This document shows, piece by piece, positions 1-11,900 of a stretch of 64,000 nt of DNA. Numbering within the stretch: the first letter of the stretch is position 1; the number at the start of each line of letters is the position of its first letter. Below the pieces are notes generated by a model that searched no databases, was not told where the DNA came from, and was given only the letters and a program-made list of their open reading frames with translations. The translations under genes were made by a program, and so were the position numbers. The stretch covers positions 973,401 through 1,037,400 of the forward strand of contig NW_021167090.1 in assembly GCF_003711515.1 (NCBI RefSeq), written 5' to 3'. The stretch comes from Sodiomyces alkalinus F11. Lineage: Eukaryota; Ascomycota; Sordariomycetes; Glomerellales; Plectosphaerellaceae.

Positions 1-1075
1 GTTGTTCTTGGTGGACATACCCCGAGGCGGAAAGGCTGGGACCAGGGCTCACTCAACTCGCTGCATGGGAAGGCGTTGAATTCGGGTATCGTGATAGTCT
101 TTTGGTCTGTAGTAGTATTTATTTATGACTAGGGACTAGGGAAGCAGTCAGGTTGATGCCGAATACTATGAATACTCGCGATATTCCCGAATCTTGAGTA
201 TAATTTCGGAGGCTGCGGAAGCTGTCTGTGTCTGTCGATTCTTCGCGAGAATGGGCCAGATATAACATATATCTGGGTCAACGGTCTTTTCAACGTCAAG
301 TCCGCCAGCCTGGGGGTGCGTTGTAAAATGTAATATAAATATAGGGCAATTAGTAGGAAGATACGCAGCACTCGACCCGTCGCACCCGTCGACTTTACAG
401 TGCTCGGTAGTAGACCTGACTGGATTCTTAAGATATCATGGCACGGTGTTCATGATCGCCCAGACGTATTCTGCAGATCGATGGCTGGATGATGAGTCCG
501 GCGATGCCTGGATACCTGGTATGTAGTTTCATTTTCCTGGCGCGACTGAAATTTAAGTGGGGGAATTGATTGAATTAACATGTGGTTATGCTGGCATTAA
601 ATGGCGTATAATGAGAGCATCACGGTCGGCTTCCTCCTGCTCGAGGCATGGACATGGAACAGAGGATAGAACTTGTCGAACTTACAGGGGGAGATAGGAG
701 TAGTAATATGTAATGTGTTAGTAATATGTATATGTATGTGTAATAGCAAATGGCGTCACCATAGGTACAGTACAGTAAGGTACTACACCGAGCTTCGCAG
801 CTTCGCAGCTTCGGGAGCTTCCTCGGTACCTAGGTAATTAGTTTGTGACTCTTACATCTCATCATCCCCCCCTTCCTCTGCTCCCCAAGCTCGTGATACC
901 AACAGAGAGCAGACACCAAGGTCAGATACTTATAGTACACTGTCATCTTCCACCACGTCATTCAACTCTACTTGATTACTAACAATCGGCCATTCCCAAC
1001 AACACCCTTTGTCGAGCATCACCACCACAATCACCACCACCATCACCACCAACATCGTCTCATCACACACCCACC
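1..1075. other. Left-edge intergenic region and nitrilase promoter
   Basis: No supportable gene. The longest open frame (minus strand, 129-371) has no recognisable product. At 827-836 lies the palindrome TACCTAGGTA, one of the motifs that recur between genes in this window. 786-815 carries a short direct repeat of 'agcttcgc'. From about 1010 to 1075 the sequence is a CA/CAC-rich leader with 'accacca' repeats, consistent with the 5' untranslated leader of the nitrilase gene. A gene could begin at bases 16-18 on the minus strand and run off the left edge, but this cannot be judged from 18 bases. Confidence 0.5.
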
Positions 1076-2606
1076 ATGACACCCCCCGACCCCCCACCCC
1101 CAGCACGCCACCACGTGCGTCTAGCAACAGCAAGCCCCGGCTCCCACCCCTCAGGCCTAACAAGCACCATGCAACACCTCGCCGCCCTCACCCGCCGCGC
1201 CGCCGCCCTGCACGCCGACCTGCTCCTCCTCCCGGAAGCCTTCCTGGGCGGCTACCCGCGGGGCTCGGGCTTCGGCACCGTGGTAGGCGACCGCACCGCC
1301 GCCGGGAGGGAGGAGTTCCGCCACTACTTCAAGGGCGCCGTCGACCTGGGCGACCTTGTCGGCGAGGCGGGCGCCGGGGGCGGGGTCAAGTGGGTGAGGC
1401 GCGAACTGAGCCCCGCCGGAAGCCACGACGGCGAGGACGGCCTGGGCGGGGTGCGTGGGGACGGCACGAGGGAGGAGCTGGAAAAGCTGAGTCGCGAGAC
1501 GGGCGTCTTCCTCGTCGTGGGGCTGATTGAGCGGGCGGGCGGGAGTTTGTACTGCGCTGTTGTCTATGTCGATCCGGTCAGGGGGGTCATTGGGAAGAGA
1601 CGCAAGGTGATGCCCGTACGTCCGTCCTGCCCCTCGTTGGCAAAACAGATTGATGGACCAGACGACTGACAACTGACAACTGACAACCGACAACGCAGAC
1701 GGCCTCGGAACGCCTCATCTGGGCCCAAGGCGCCCCCGCCACCCTCCGCGCCGTGTCCACCACCATCCGCGGCATCCGCCTCAACCTCGCCGCCGCCATC
1801 TGCTGGGAGAGCTACATGCCGCTGGTCCGCCAGGCCCTCTACGCCCAGAACATCAACCTCTACCTCGCCCCCACCGCCGACGGCCGCGACGCCTGGCTGA
1901 GCCTGATGCGCACCGTCGCCTGCGAGGGCCGCTGCTTCGTCGTCAGCTCCAACATGGCCGTCCCCAAGAAGAGCGAGAGTGAGCCCACACGATCCGTTGC
2001 CGACTCTGTCCCCGAAATCGCGAGCCCCGTGGCTGCTTCGTTCCCGCCGCATCATGGCCACCGCCGGAGGAAGAGCGTCGTGGTGGAGGATGGGCATGAG
2101 ATTGTGCTCTGCTGTGATGAGGATGGGGGGCAGAAGGAGAAAGAGGGGCAGAAAGAGAAAGAGAGAGAGGAACAGTCACAGTCACAGTCACAGCCACACT
2201 CACAGTCACACTCACAGTCACACTCACAGACGCAAGTTCAAGAACAGGACGGGGAAGTGAATGGTCGCAGCCCCGCCCCCGCTTCTGCAGACTCTGCCAA
2301 GACGGAATGGAGTTCCCGCGGCGGTAGCTGCATCGTCGGTCCCCTGGGAGACGTCCTCGCCGGTCCCCAGTGGGAAGACGACCAGGGAATCATCTGGGCC
2401 GACGTCGATTTCGAGGACTGTGTTCGGGGAAGGCTGGACTTGGACGCCGGCGGCAGTTATTCTAGGCAAGCTCTTTCTCCCTCTCCTCCCCCTTTTGCCT
2501 GCTTCTGCTGCATCGCGCGCTCTAACGACGACGGCCGTCACACAGGAACGACTCGTTCCGGTTTTCCGTTGATGGTCTTGATCTTGAACCCCTGCCGTAT
2601 TATTAG
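1076..2606 (+). CDS. Nitrilase-family C-N hydrolase with low-complexity insertion
   Basis: Three exons: 1076-1615, 1699-2465, 2546-2606, giving 455 residues. Nitrilases hydrolyse organic nitriles to acids (or amides) with a Glu-Lys-Cys triad. All three are visible: Glu54 in LLLPEAFLGGYP, Lys177 in KRRKVMP (followed across intron 1 by TASERLIWAQG) and Cys215 in AAICWESYMP. The motif CWE-YMP and the following LAPTADGRDAW and VSSN segments are typical of fungal nitrilase/cyanide-hydratase-like enzymes. Intron 1 (83 bases) is GT-AG and contains tandem 'ctgacaa' repeats. Intron 2 (2466-2545) begins with GC and is a GC-AG intron; it restores the frame into SYSRNDSFRFSVDG, a normal nitrilase C-terminal segment. 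Odd feature: about 110 residues (roughly 270-380), including a Lys/Glu run and Gln-Ser/His-Ser repeats, interrupt the fold. The start has a good context (caccATG). The family is secure; the natural substrate is unknown. Confidence 0.88.
2172..2232. repeat. In-frame cagtca/cactca microsatellite in nitrilase
   Basis: Imperfect tandem 'cagtca' and 'cactca' units inside nitrilase exon 2, encoding alternating Gln-Ser and His-Ser. It stays in frame and forms part of the inserted low-complexity segment. Confidence 0.8.
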
Positions 2607-3095
2607 GTGCTAATGGAGTAGAGCGGAGGCAAAAAAAAACAAAATTTACGGAGAAACTTGACAGTTCCCATGTTCCCATGCCTACATAATGTAATGTATT
2701 CGGACAGGCCTTGTTATTACCATTCGCTGTGAATCTCATCGTCTTCATTTCTGTTCAGTGTTCCAGCATCCCATGTCTCACGGTCACACTTAGTCTTACG
2801 GTCTCGCGACGAAACAAAACCACTGGGTATCCCTTCCACCTACTCCCAGCCAAAGAACCCAGCATAATATAGAAAGAAAAAAACAAGAAAAAAAAAGAAA
2901 AGAAAAAAAGAAAAAGGCTCAACCCCATATTGTACCCCTTCCCAAGCCCGGTCTTGTACCAAGCCTCTAGACAGATCCCTTGCCTAGGAGCCTCCCTCGT
3001 GTAATCCGCCTTCGAGAACCGCAAAAACACAAAACCAGCAAAAACAGGCATCGAGACATCATCATCTGCCGGCACCGAGACACCTCACAAGCGTC
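2607..3095. other. Convergent 3' intergenic region with A-rich tract
   Basis: This lies between the stop of the nitrilase gene (plus) and the stop of the Ser/Gln/Asn-rich gene (minus), so it holds both 3' ends. An adenine-rich tract occupies about 2871-2915. Nothing else coding or structured is seen. Confidence 0.6.
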
Positions 3096-4531
3096 CTACT
3101 GCCTGTCCCCCTTTCCGTCCTTTTCCGTGTTCCTCTCCGGCGGACTCGCCAACGGACTCGACACACCGCCGATACTCCCACTAATACTCTCCGCCCGTCC
3201 GTGGCCCAAGAGCCCGCTACGCATGCTGGCGCCATCGTTCTGCTGCTTGGCGTACACACTGTTGCGCTCGCCGCCGCCGCCTCCGCCTCGCGACCCGCCC
3301 TGCGACTGGTATAACCCCGCCGGCGCGGGCGCCACGGCGCTGCCGGTCGGGTCGACGTTGGCGCTGAGCACGCTGAGGGGCAAGGACTCGCGGCTGCCGC
3401 CCCACAGGGACGACGGCGCCAGGGCGCGCACCGAGGCGTCGGTGTCGAGGGAGCGGCGGCGGCGGCGTTGGGAGGACGACGCGAGCGTGAGGATCGAGGC
3501 GTTGTCGGTGAGGAGGTTGTTGGCCGTCGCGCTCGAGTAGGTGGTGGGATGGCCGGGGCCGGCGGACGAGGGAGCCAGGTGGGCGGGGATGGCGGACGCT
3601 GGGGTCGTGGTGGTCGGGAACGGTTGGTGGAATTGGATCGCCTGCGCGTTGTTGTTATTGTTGCTGTTGTTGTTGCTGCTGCTGCTGCTGCTGCTGTTGT
3701 TGTTGTTGTTGTTGTTGTTATTGTTGTTCTGGCCGTGGTGGATGCTGCTGGAATGGCCGTGGCCGTGGCCGGTGCCGCCGCCGTGCGTCCCTGCTTGTTG
3801 TTGTTGTTGCTGCTGCTGCTGCTGGCCGTTGGGCGGCACGGACGAGTGGATGGTGGTTAGGGTGGTGGTCAGAGAACGGACCGAGGGCGCCGGAGAGGAG
3901 AAAGTGCTGTCGCCTCCACGACGCGACTCCATGCCGCCGACGGTGCGGCTGGTCCCAGCAACTGAGGAGGGAGCGACGATGGATTGCTGGGCTTCATGGT
4001 CGGTGGCTACAGTTGGGGCCAGAGACCTCGCGCCGGCGGTGTGTCTGCGATGGCTATTTCCGTCTCCGTCTCCGTCCCCGTCCCCGTCCCCGTACCCTAA
4101 TGGAGGGCTTGGATCCAGTGAGCTGAGGCTGCCATTACTCTGGGCGGTGGAAAAGGAAGAAGGAGAGCTGTGTGTCTTGTTGTGATTGTGGGTAGAGACA
4201 CCGTGGCGGGTGCCGATGGTGCCAGACTGCGGGTAGGGATTGTTGTTCTTGGAGGGAGCGCGTTTGTCCTGTTTCTTCTTTTTGGTGATAGGTCGCTTCG
4301 TATTGGACGAATTCGTTGAGGACGGATCGTTGGACGAAGAAAAAGAACCCTTGTTGAAGTTGGTGAGCTTCTTTACCCATGTGGAGAATGGACGGCGACG
4401 CCCGGAACGGTCAGGCTGATCTATCATCGACGTTAGTACGGAGGGGGTAGAAGAGGAGAAGAGAGTCGAAGATTAGGGGGGAAATGGCCTGGCCTACCCT
4501 GAGGAAGGGACGGGGCTGCGGTCGTCGCCAT
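3096..4531 (-). CDS. Ser/Gln/Asn-rich low-complexity protein, function unknown
   Basis: Two exons on the minus strand, 4531-4498 and 4420-3096, encode 452 residues. The 77-base intron is well supported: donor GTAGGC, branch TACTAAC, acceptor ATAG, joining MATTAAPSLPQ to DQPDRSGRRRPFSTWVKKLTN in frame. An ATG just after the branch site lies inside the intron and is not the start. The only ordered-looking part is this basic N-terminal segment (RRRPFSTWVKKLTNFNKG). The rest is disordered: a Gly-Asp repeat, a poly-Gln run, a long poly-Asn/poly-Ser run and Ser-rich stretches. No membrane segment or enzyme motif is visible. Similar Ser-rich fungal proteins sometimes carry cation-channel names in databases; nothing here supports a channel. 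The gene is probably real because of the splice evidence; its function is not recognised. Confidence 0.7.
3648..3834. repeat. Trinucleotide repeats coding poly-Asn, poly-Ser and poly-Gln
   Basis: Runs of gtt/gct triplets (3648-3727 and about 3795-3825 on the plus strand) read on the minus strand as Asn, Ser and Gln homopolymers inside the 452-residue protein. The long Leu-rich plus-strand frame across this block is a repeat shadow. Confidence 0.85.
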
Positions 4532-5655
4532 GAGAGGCGAGTCTGGGATGGAGGGTTGAGATGGACGAATGGTTTGGCCGTTGGACTGGCCGATGGGGTG
4601 ACGATGAGAAGATATGGAGGAGTTGCGAAATCGAGCTGGCGAGGCAGGATCCACAAGTAAGAAATACTGTGGAGGAGACCAAATACCAGAAATGTTAGAG
4701 GAGTGGAAGGAGTGGAAGGAGTGGAAGGAGTGGAAGGAGTGGAAGGAGGGCAGAGCAGGGCAGGGCAGGGCGATGGATGGAATCGCTGAAAGGTGTTTGG
4801 GAGGGGTGGGAATTGAATGGAAAGGGGAGGGTTTGGTGGTGGTTTTGGCGCTGCTTGGGAATTGTTTTAGGGTGATTGCGAGCGTTTGGGCGCTGTGTTT
4901 GCCTGCGCCCGACGTACATGTATAAGCATGTACCGAGGACGGCTTTTATCTACACGTGAATAGGTACCTTAGTTCCGATAGGGAAGGTACTGTTCTTAGA
5001 AGGTCTCTATCGGGTGTCACCGCCGTCTCAGTCAGTGCCTGCTACCTCATCGCTTGTACCTCCTCGGATACAGGTACTTGATACTTCGTACGGCATTGCT
5101 TCATCCAATCGATATACCCTTATTACTGCCAAGGCCTGCCTTGAAGCCACTCAGCACTTGAAGATATGGACCATGTCATTTTCTTCGTACGAAGATGTGC
5201 GAGGGGTTTTTTCTTATTTATTTAGTTTTCTTTCCTTTTTGTCGTCAAAACTTTGTTGTAATATTGATTGTCAGAGTCGTCGGACAGGTACAGTACTTTT
5301 GAGATGACGTCGCTTTGTTGCCTGTGTCCATGCTGCTGCGTCATCGGTGCTCATCTGACCCATCTGTGCTGACTAAGAGCTCTGTGTATGCCTTCCCTGG
5401 TCTCCCAAACCAATGATCTTACTAAGCACTTGCACTCCCTTTTACCCAAGCTCATCGCACCACCACAATCTCATCACACATCTTCAACTTGTTATCACAC
5501 AACCATCGACGGCACTGGGCATACAACACCCCCCCAGGGTCAACTTGTCGACCCCTTCTTTCCCATCTCCGGTAAAAGGTCCTCCATGTGATCCAATCGC
5601 CCTCTATGATCGGGTACTGTTTCTACCAGGATCCTTTCTTCCCGCCATAGCCCTC
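4532..5655. other. Divergent promoter region of the Ser-rich gene and MLH3
   Basis: About 1.1 kb between two divergently transcribed genes. It contains a 9-base tandem repeat (about 4701-4748, unit gagtggaag, five copies) on the leader side of the minus-strand gene. Intergenic motifs include GATACTTCGTACGG near 5091 and the palindrome CTTCGTACGAAG near 5185. Several upstream ATGs occur before MLH3 (for example 5388 and 5413); the 5413 frame runs into MLH3 in frame but lacks conserved sequence before residue 82. Confidence 0.5.
4701..4748. repeat. 9-bp tandem repeat, about five copies
   Basis: The unit gagtggaag is repeated about five times upstream of the Ser-rich gene. Noncoding. Confidence 0.85.
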
Positions 5656-8537
5656 ATGTCCATCCGGCCTCTGCCAGACGACGTGGTTCAGCAGATCAGG
5701 TCGTCCGTCGTCATTACCTCCTTGAACGACGCCGTCCTTGGCCTCATCAAGAACTCTGTGGACGCCTCGGCTACTAAGATCAACGTCTCGGTCGAGTACG
5801 CTAGAGGCAACTGCTCCGTCGAAGACGATGGCCTCGGTATCGCACCTGACGAGTTTCGCGAGACCGGAGGATTAGGCAAGCATCATTGTGAGCACAGCAG
5901 TCGCCGCTCTCGGGAGACAGTATGGGGGAACCGGGAGGGGGTGAACATGCTAATACTCAGTCCCTTTTCGCAGACACCTCGCGATATCCGCCGACGGACC
6001 ACATCTATGGATCCCACGGCGCCTTCGTCTCTTCGCTGGCCACCCTGTCCCTGACCTCCATCACTTCTCACCACCACGAACATCTTTCTCACAACACCAT
6101 CACCATCCATAACGGAAAAGTCTTGGCCCGCAACACCCCGGCCCTCCCGGAGCACAGGCTTCGGCTGCTCTCCTCTGACCATGGCACCCGTGTCGTCGTC
6201 CGAGACCTCTTTGGGCGCATGCCTGTCCGCGTCAAGCAGAGGCCCTTGGCTGCCGACAAGTCCTCGCTGGATAGGGAATTTTCTCGTCTCGTCCGCTTGG
6301 CTGTTGCCATCGTTCTCGCCTGGCCTCGCCCCGTCGTCCTTTCGCTTCGAGACGGCATCACCGGCAACCAAGTCCGGCTCAGACCGCCCCCTCCGTCTCA
6401 CCAGTCGGGCGTTCAGACACAGACTCACTCCGACGCTGATGCGACTCTGACGACCCGAGTCTCCACGTCCTTGGTGCAGGCCGGCTTGGCCGACGATCTG
6501 TCCTACGGCACCTGGGTTCCCGTCGCCGCATCGGCCGGCAACTTGTCCGTACGTGGCTGCATATCCCTCAACGCCGTCGCCACGAGGCGGGCCCAGTTCA
6601 TCAGCCTGGGCATCCACCCCCTGCACAACGAGTACGGCCTCAACGTCCTCTACGACCAGGTCAGCCGCGTGTTTTCCAACTCGGCCTTCTCTGCCGAAGA
6701 AGACGAAGGCGACACCGACGGCGAGCCGAGGGACAAGTACGCCGCCCGGCAGCTGAGGACGAAACGGACGCTCGATCGCTGGCCCATGTTTTACTTTCGC
6801 GTAGAGCTGTCCTCGGACCAGGAGCCTGCGCGGCGCTTGCCATCCTTGGACGAAACCCTCGACCGCCCCCACACGCTTTCCGGCATCGTCGACCTGTTGA
6901 GGTTGATGTGCTTCGAATTCTTGAAGAAGTATCACTTTCGGCCCCATTCGCTGGCGAGGGACACTCGCTCCGCGAAGAAGGATATTTCGAGCAGGTTCCA
7001 GACGACCACGCAACCCGCTGAACGGAGGGGTGCCGCTGCGACTGCCGCTGCCCCGTCGAAACGCAAGCACCCACGGTCTGCGACGCCCGTAGCAACCGCC
7101 CCCCGCCGTCCAGAGTCGCCCTTTGACCTGTGGCAGCGCGTCAAGGTCGGTAAAGCGAGGCAAGCCCAATCTCCTGCGTGTAAATCGTGTGCGCACGAGT
7201 CGCCGTCGAAGCCGGAATCTCCCCTCATTGACAAGAACGGTCGACTGCTGCGACAGCCTTTTGACGATGTGGACGTACCGGAAGTAACCACGACCAAGTG
7301 TGGCGATGGAAAATTCCGCGATGCAGCGTATGGCACTCCTACCAGTCGACCCGGGAGCTCCCAACCTAAAGCTCCCGGGACCTCGACTACATTTCCCGCC
7401 TCTCGTTTCAACGAATCACAGAGCGACGCATCTGTTGCGCCTGCTGCGTCATGCCGCGAATATACCACGCAAAAGAGAATCCGACTCGAGGACACCACGA
7501 CGACCGAGAGCGAACCTAGCGAGTGGGTGGAAAAGGTGGTTTCGGCGTGGGAGAACCCCGTGTTCCCAACCGTAGACCCACCCGTGCGACGCATCGAAGA
7601 GGCGACAACCACCGCGGGCGGCGACGCAAAAGACCCTACCCGGGCTTGTACTGGCGGCGTCTCCTTCGACCTATCCACGCTCCGACTGGGCGAAAAGCTG
7701 TCCAGAGGCGCCCTGGGTCGGGCCAAAGCCATCGCGCAGGTGGACCGAAAGTTCCTCCTCGTCAGACTCCCTTCGGAAACGCGGTCCCTGTTGGTGCTCG
7801 TCGACCAGCACGCCGCGGACGAGCGGTGCCGCCTCGAAGCCCTGATGCGGGACTACTTCGTCGACGTCGACGGGACGGGGCCGCGAGCTCGAACAGAGAC
7901 CCTGGGAACAACCCTAACATTCGAATTCGACGTCCGGGAGTGCGAGCTGCTTCGCCGCTTTTCGGCTTACTGGAGCCACTGGGGGGTGGTGTACCGCGTC
8001 AGGCCGCCCGTGCAGCACGGCCAACGGCAGCCACATCCCCGTCCCCCGGAAAGCGGGCGTCGTCGAACCGGCGTCGTGGATATCACGAGCCTGCCGCCCA
8101 GCATCCTGGAAAGGGGCTGCGCGGAGCCGCGGCTCGTGGTGGGCCTGCTCCGTAACGAGATTTGGAGGTGGGAGGACGAAGGGGGGGTGCCCGCGTACGC
8201 GTACGCGGCATCATCCCAGGGCGGAGCGGGCGTCCGGAGCGCGGCCGACTGGGTGGCCAACTTCCAGGGATGTCCGCAGGGGATCTTGGACATGCTCCAT
8301 TCCAGGTCGTGCCGCAGCGCCATCATGTTCAATGACGAACTGTCCCTGGAGGAGTGCGGCGACCTGCTTCGACGGCTGGGTTGCTGTGTGTTTCCCTTTC
8401 AGTGCGCGCACGGGAGGCCGTCGATGGTTCCCCTGGTCGACATGGAGAGCTTGTCGTATGTTTTTCGGGGGGAGGAAAAGACTACGAGGGGAGGTTTTGG
8501 TAAACAGCTTCTGCAGTCGGGGATTATGAAGGAATGA
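5656..8537 (+). CDS. MLH3: DNA mismatch repair/meiotic recombination protein MLH3
   Basis: Exons 5656-5887 and 5974-8537 encode 931 residues. The intron (86 bases, GTGAGC...CAG, GCTAATAC branch) joins GGLGKHH to YTSRYPPTDHIYG in frame. MLH3 pairs with MLH1 as MutLgamma, a nuclear endonuclease acting in mismatch repair and meiotic crossover formation. Visible N-terminal GHKL ATPase parts: LIKNSVDASAT (residues 30-40, Asn33), VEDDGLGI (55-62) and YGSHGAFVSSLATLS. The middle third is a low-conservation linker. The C-terminal endonuclease metal motif DQHA-x2-E-x4-E is intact (Asp688, Glu694, Glu699), followed near the end by SCRSAIMFNDELS and CAHGRPSMVPL, which are diagnostic of the MLH3/PMS1 C-terminus. 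Odd feature: the position four residues before Asn33, normally the ATPase general-base Glu, reads Gly29. The start was chosen at MSIRPLPDD, where MutL-like sequence begins; an in-frame ATG at 5413 would add 81 unconserved residues. Confidence 0.92.
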
Positions 8538-8995
8538 ATAGAGGCGTTGGTTGGGATATACGGATAGGATTCAGCATGATACCCAGTTGATATGTCCATT
8601 GGAGGTATTGCGGTATTGATATAGGGGATTTTGATGCCCTTGGTAGTATGTTTGTAGAATATACTTTTCCATGTTACAGTTTTCGCATGCTTCACCGACT
8701 TGGAGTGGAAGTACATAGTACTCGCTCTTTTCCAGCTTTTCATGCAACCCAGCAGAGCTGATGCTTAGTAAGATTAATCATCGTGCACGGCTCCAAGCTC
8801 CCCACAGCAGCGTCATTTGGCTGCCAGCATTGAACCCCCCGAGACCAAGACCCCAACCTGAAGACCCCCAAGACCCAAGACCGCGTCCTCACCTTAGCAA
8901 CCTCTCAACCTCCCACTCTCCCTCCCACTCTGCCCTCCCACGTCCATTCGAATTCGCCTCTTACGCCTCCAACCTCATCTTGAGGCGATGTAGCC
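8538..8995. other. MLH3 3' end and VPS11 promoter/leader
   Basis: 458 bases between two genes on the same strand. The second half (from about 8830) is C/A- and CT-rich, as expected for a fungal leader. A short open frame from 8761 runs through this leader and looks like leader sequence, not a gene. Confidence 0.55.
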
Positions 8996-11900
8996 ATGGC
9001 TATTTCGGTATGCTTCCCTTCCTATCCCACCCCCCCTTCTCCCCCCACCCACAGAGCTGACTAGATTCCATCACCAACAGTGGAGGGCATTCGACTTCTT
9101 CGACGTCAGTCAGATCAGACTCGCCGACGAAGAGACGCGTCTTTTCGAGAGCAACGAAATCTCCACCGTCTGTTCCGGATCCGATAGCCTCTTCCTCGCC
9201 ACCTACGACGGATACGTCCGCATCATCGGCGCGAGCTGGAAGGTCGTCCAGAGCTTCCCCGCCCACGATGCTGCCATTACACACATGCGACAGGTGGAGG
9301 GGACGAGCTTGCTGGTGACTATTGCTGTATGTGGTGAAAATGAAAAGCACAAAGGTCTCAACCAGACATAGCATGGCTGTTTAGCTGACGATGCCCATCC
9401 CACTAGGAGGATTTGACCAGCGAGCCCATCTTGAAGGTATGGGCGTTGGATAAACTCGACAAGAAGACGAACCTGCCGACCTGTTTAAGCACACTCACCA
9501 TCAACAATGGAAAGAAGAATTTTCCGGTTAGTCTGGCCACAGGCACCATGAGCCTGCCATAACGTCAACGTCGTCGCAGCTGTTTGTCTTACCTCCCTGT
9601 TACCAGATCTCTGCCGTCTCCGCCCTCGACGACCTCTCCCAAGTCGCTGTTGGGTTCGCCAACGGCACCGTCACCCTCATCCGCGGCGACCTCATCAACG
9701 ACCTCGGCTCGAAGCAGCGCATCATGCACGAGTCCGAGGAGCCCGTCACCGGCGTCGAGCTCCTAGCAGACCCCAACTCGTCCTCCACCACCCTCTTCGT
9801 TTCCACCACCTCCCGCATCCTGAAGATGACCATTTCCCGGAAAGGTCAGGGTTCCCCGCCCAAGACGGTCGAGGACGCCGGCTGCGACGTCGGCTGCATC
9901 GCCCTCGACAAGGCCACCGCCGAGATTGTCGTGGTCCGCGACGACGCCATCTACACCTACACCGCCGACGGCCGGGGCCCGCCCAAAGCCTACGAGTCTC
10001 CGAAGAAGCTCGTCTCCGTCTTCCACGAATACGTCGCCCTCGTTTGCCCCCCTTCTTTTTCCACTTCCGACAGGGACAGGCAAGCGGATCCCGTTCGACG
10101 CCGGTTCGGGGAGGTGGCCGATGCCTTCCACAACGCCTCCACTTTCGTCCTGCTCGAGCCGGACCTGCGCGTCATCGGCCATACCGAATCCCTCATCTCG
10201 CCTCTGAAAGCCATGTTCCAGATCTGGGGGGACCTGTTCGTCTTGACTCAGGATGGCAAGATCCACCGCTACCACGAGAGAACCCTGCAACAAAGGCTGG
10301 AACTACTATACCAGCGGAACATGTTCCCTCTGGCCATCGACCTGGCCCAGAAGTCCGGAATGGACCTTAAGCAGCAGACGGCCATTTTCCGTCGTTTCGG
10401 CGATCATCTTTACCAAAAGGGCGACCACGACGGCGCCATGGTTCAATATATCAAGGCCATCGATACTACAGAGCCGTCACAAGTCATTCGCAAAGTAGGA
10501 AGTCGTTTTCCTTCCTTCTTCTCGCCGTGTACCATCGCTGACGAGTTGAAATTCCACTAGTTCCTCGACACGCAAAGGATACACAACTTGATCCAGTATC
10601 TCGAGCAGTTGCACGACCACCGCAAAGCCACCGCCGATCACACCACGCTGCTTCTCAACTGCTACGCCAAGCTCAAGGACACGGAGAAGCTCGAGCGCTT
10701 CATCAAGTCGCCTGGCGACCTGAAGTTCGACCTTGAGACGGCTATTTCCATGTGTCGCCAGGGCGGCTACTACGAGCAGGCCGCCTACCTAGCGAAGCAA
10801 CACGGAGAGACCGACTTGGTCGTTGACATTTTGATCGAGGACTCCAAGCGCTATGACGACGCCCTGGATTTCATCTGGCAACAGGAGCCCGAAGTGGTGA
10901 GTTTACTGCCGGCGTTAAGAACAAAAAGAATTTAAGATAAATTAACAAAAACAAAAGGCCTACCCCTGTCTGAAGAAATACGCAAGAGTGCTCATCGAGC
11001 ACTGCCCAAAAGAAGCAACACGGCTGTTCATCGACTACTATACGGGAAAGTATCGGCCCAAGCTCCAGTTGATTCCGACAGAAGACGACAACGGCAACCC
11101 CGCCAGCGGAGGCGTCATGGCCGGCGCTACCAGTGCCATGCAAAACCTCACCAATCTCCTCCCCCTTCCCTACATGAACGCCGCATCCTTCTCCGCTACA
11201 CCAGCTACGCCGGGCGCGAACGCGAACGCGAACGACACGAAACCGCCCAACGGTGAGGCGGCGCCCGTCGTCGTCAACCCCGACGATCTCCCCATCCTGC
11301 AGTATTCCGCACCACCACCTCGGACGGCGTTTTCGTCCTTCATCGATCACCCAGACGAGTTTGTCGTCTTCCTAGAAGCGTGCTTGCAGGAGAAGGATCT
11401 GAAAGAATCAGACAAGACGGATCTATACACGACATTATTCGAAATGTACCTGCACAAGTCCAACGAGAAGAAGGGGGAGCAGCACCGGGAGGAGTGGGAG
11501 AACAAGGCGAAGAAGCTGATCGAGGGCCAGGAGATCCCCATGGAGAGTTCCAACGTGTTGCTCCTGTCTCACCTCTCGGATTTCCAGGACGGCACCCGGC
11601 TGGTCAAGGAACAGTCCGGCCTCCTGTTCGACATTTTCCGGTCCTATACGTCGGCCAAGGACACGCGGGGCGCCATCAAGGCGCTGCGCAAGTACGGACC
11701 CGAAGAGCCGCAGCTCTACCCGGCCGCGTTGGCCTACCTCGCCTCCGACCCGCGCGTCCTGGAAGAGGCGGGCGCCGACGAGCTGGCGGCCGTGCTCGCC
11801 AAGATTGACAAGGACGGGCTGATGGCGCCGTTGCAGGTCATACAGATCCTGGTCGGCCAGGCGGGCAGTGACAGTAACAGTAACAACAGCAATGCTGGCG

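Noticed and set aside
1..18. Possible start of a minus-strand gene running off the left edge
   Set aside because: Only an ATG and five codons are present, and GTATGT there could equally be a splice donor.
2173..2232. CRISPR-like short regular repeats
   Set aside because: An in-frame Gln-Ser/His-Ser microsatellite in a eukaryotic gene, without unique spacers.
4499..4654. Longer N-terminus for the Ser-rich protein
   Set aside because: It would begin with GTG; the in-frame ATG at 4531 gives MATTAAPSLPQ and the same splice.
5883..7364. 493-residue open frame on the minus strand opposite MLH3
   Set aside because: Antisense shadow without family motifs; MLH3 is clear on the other strand.
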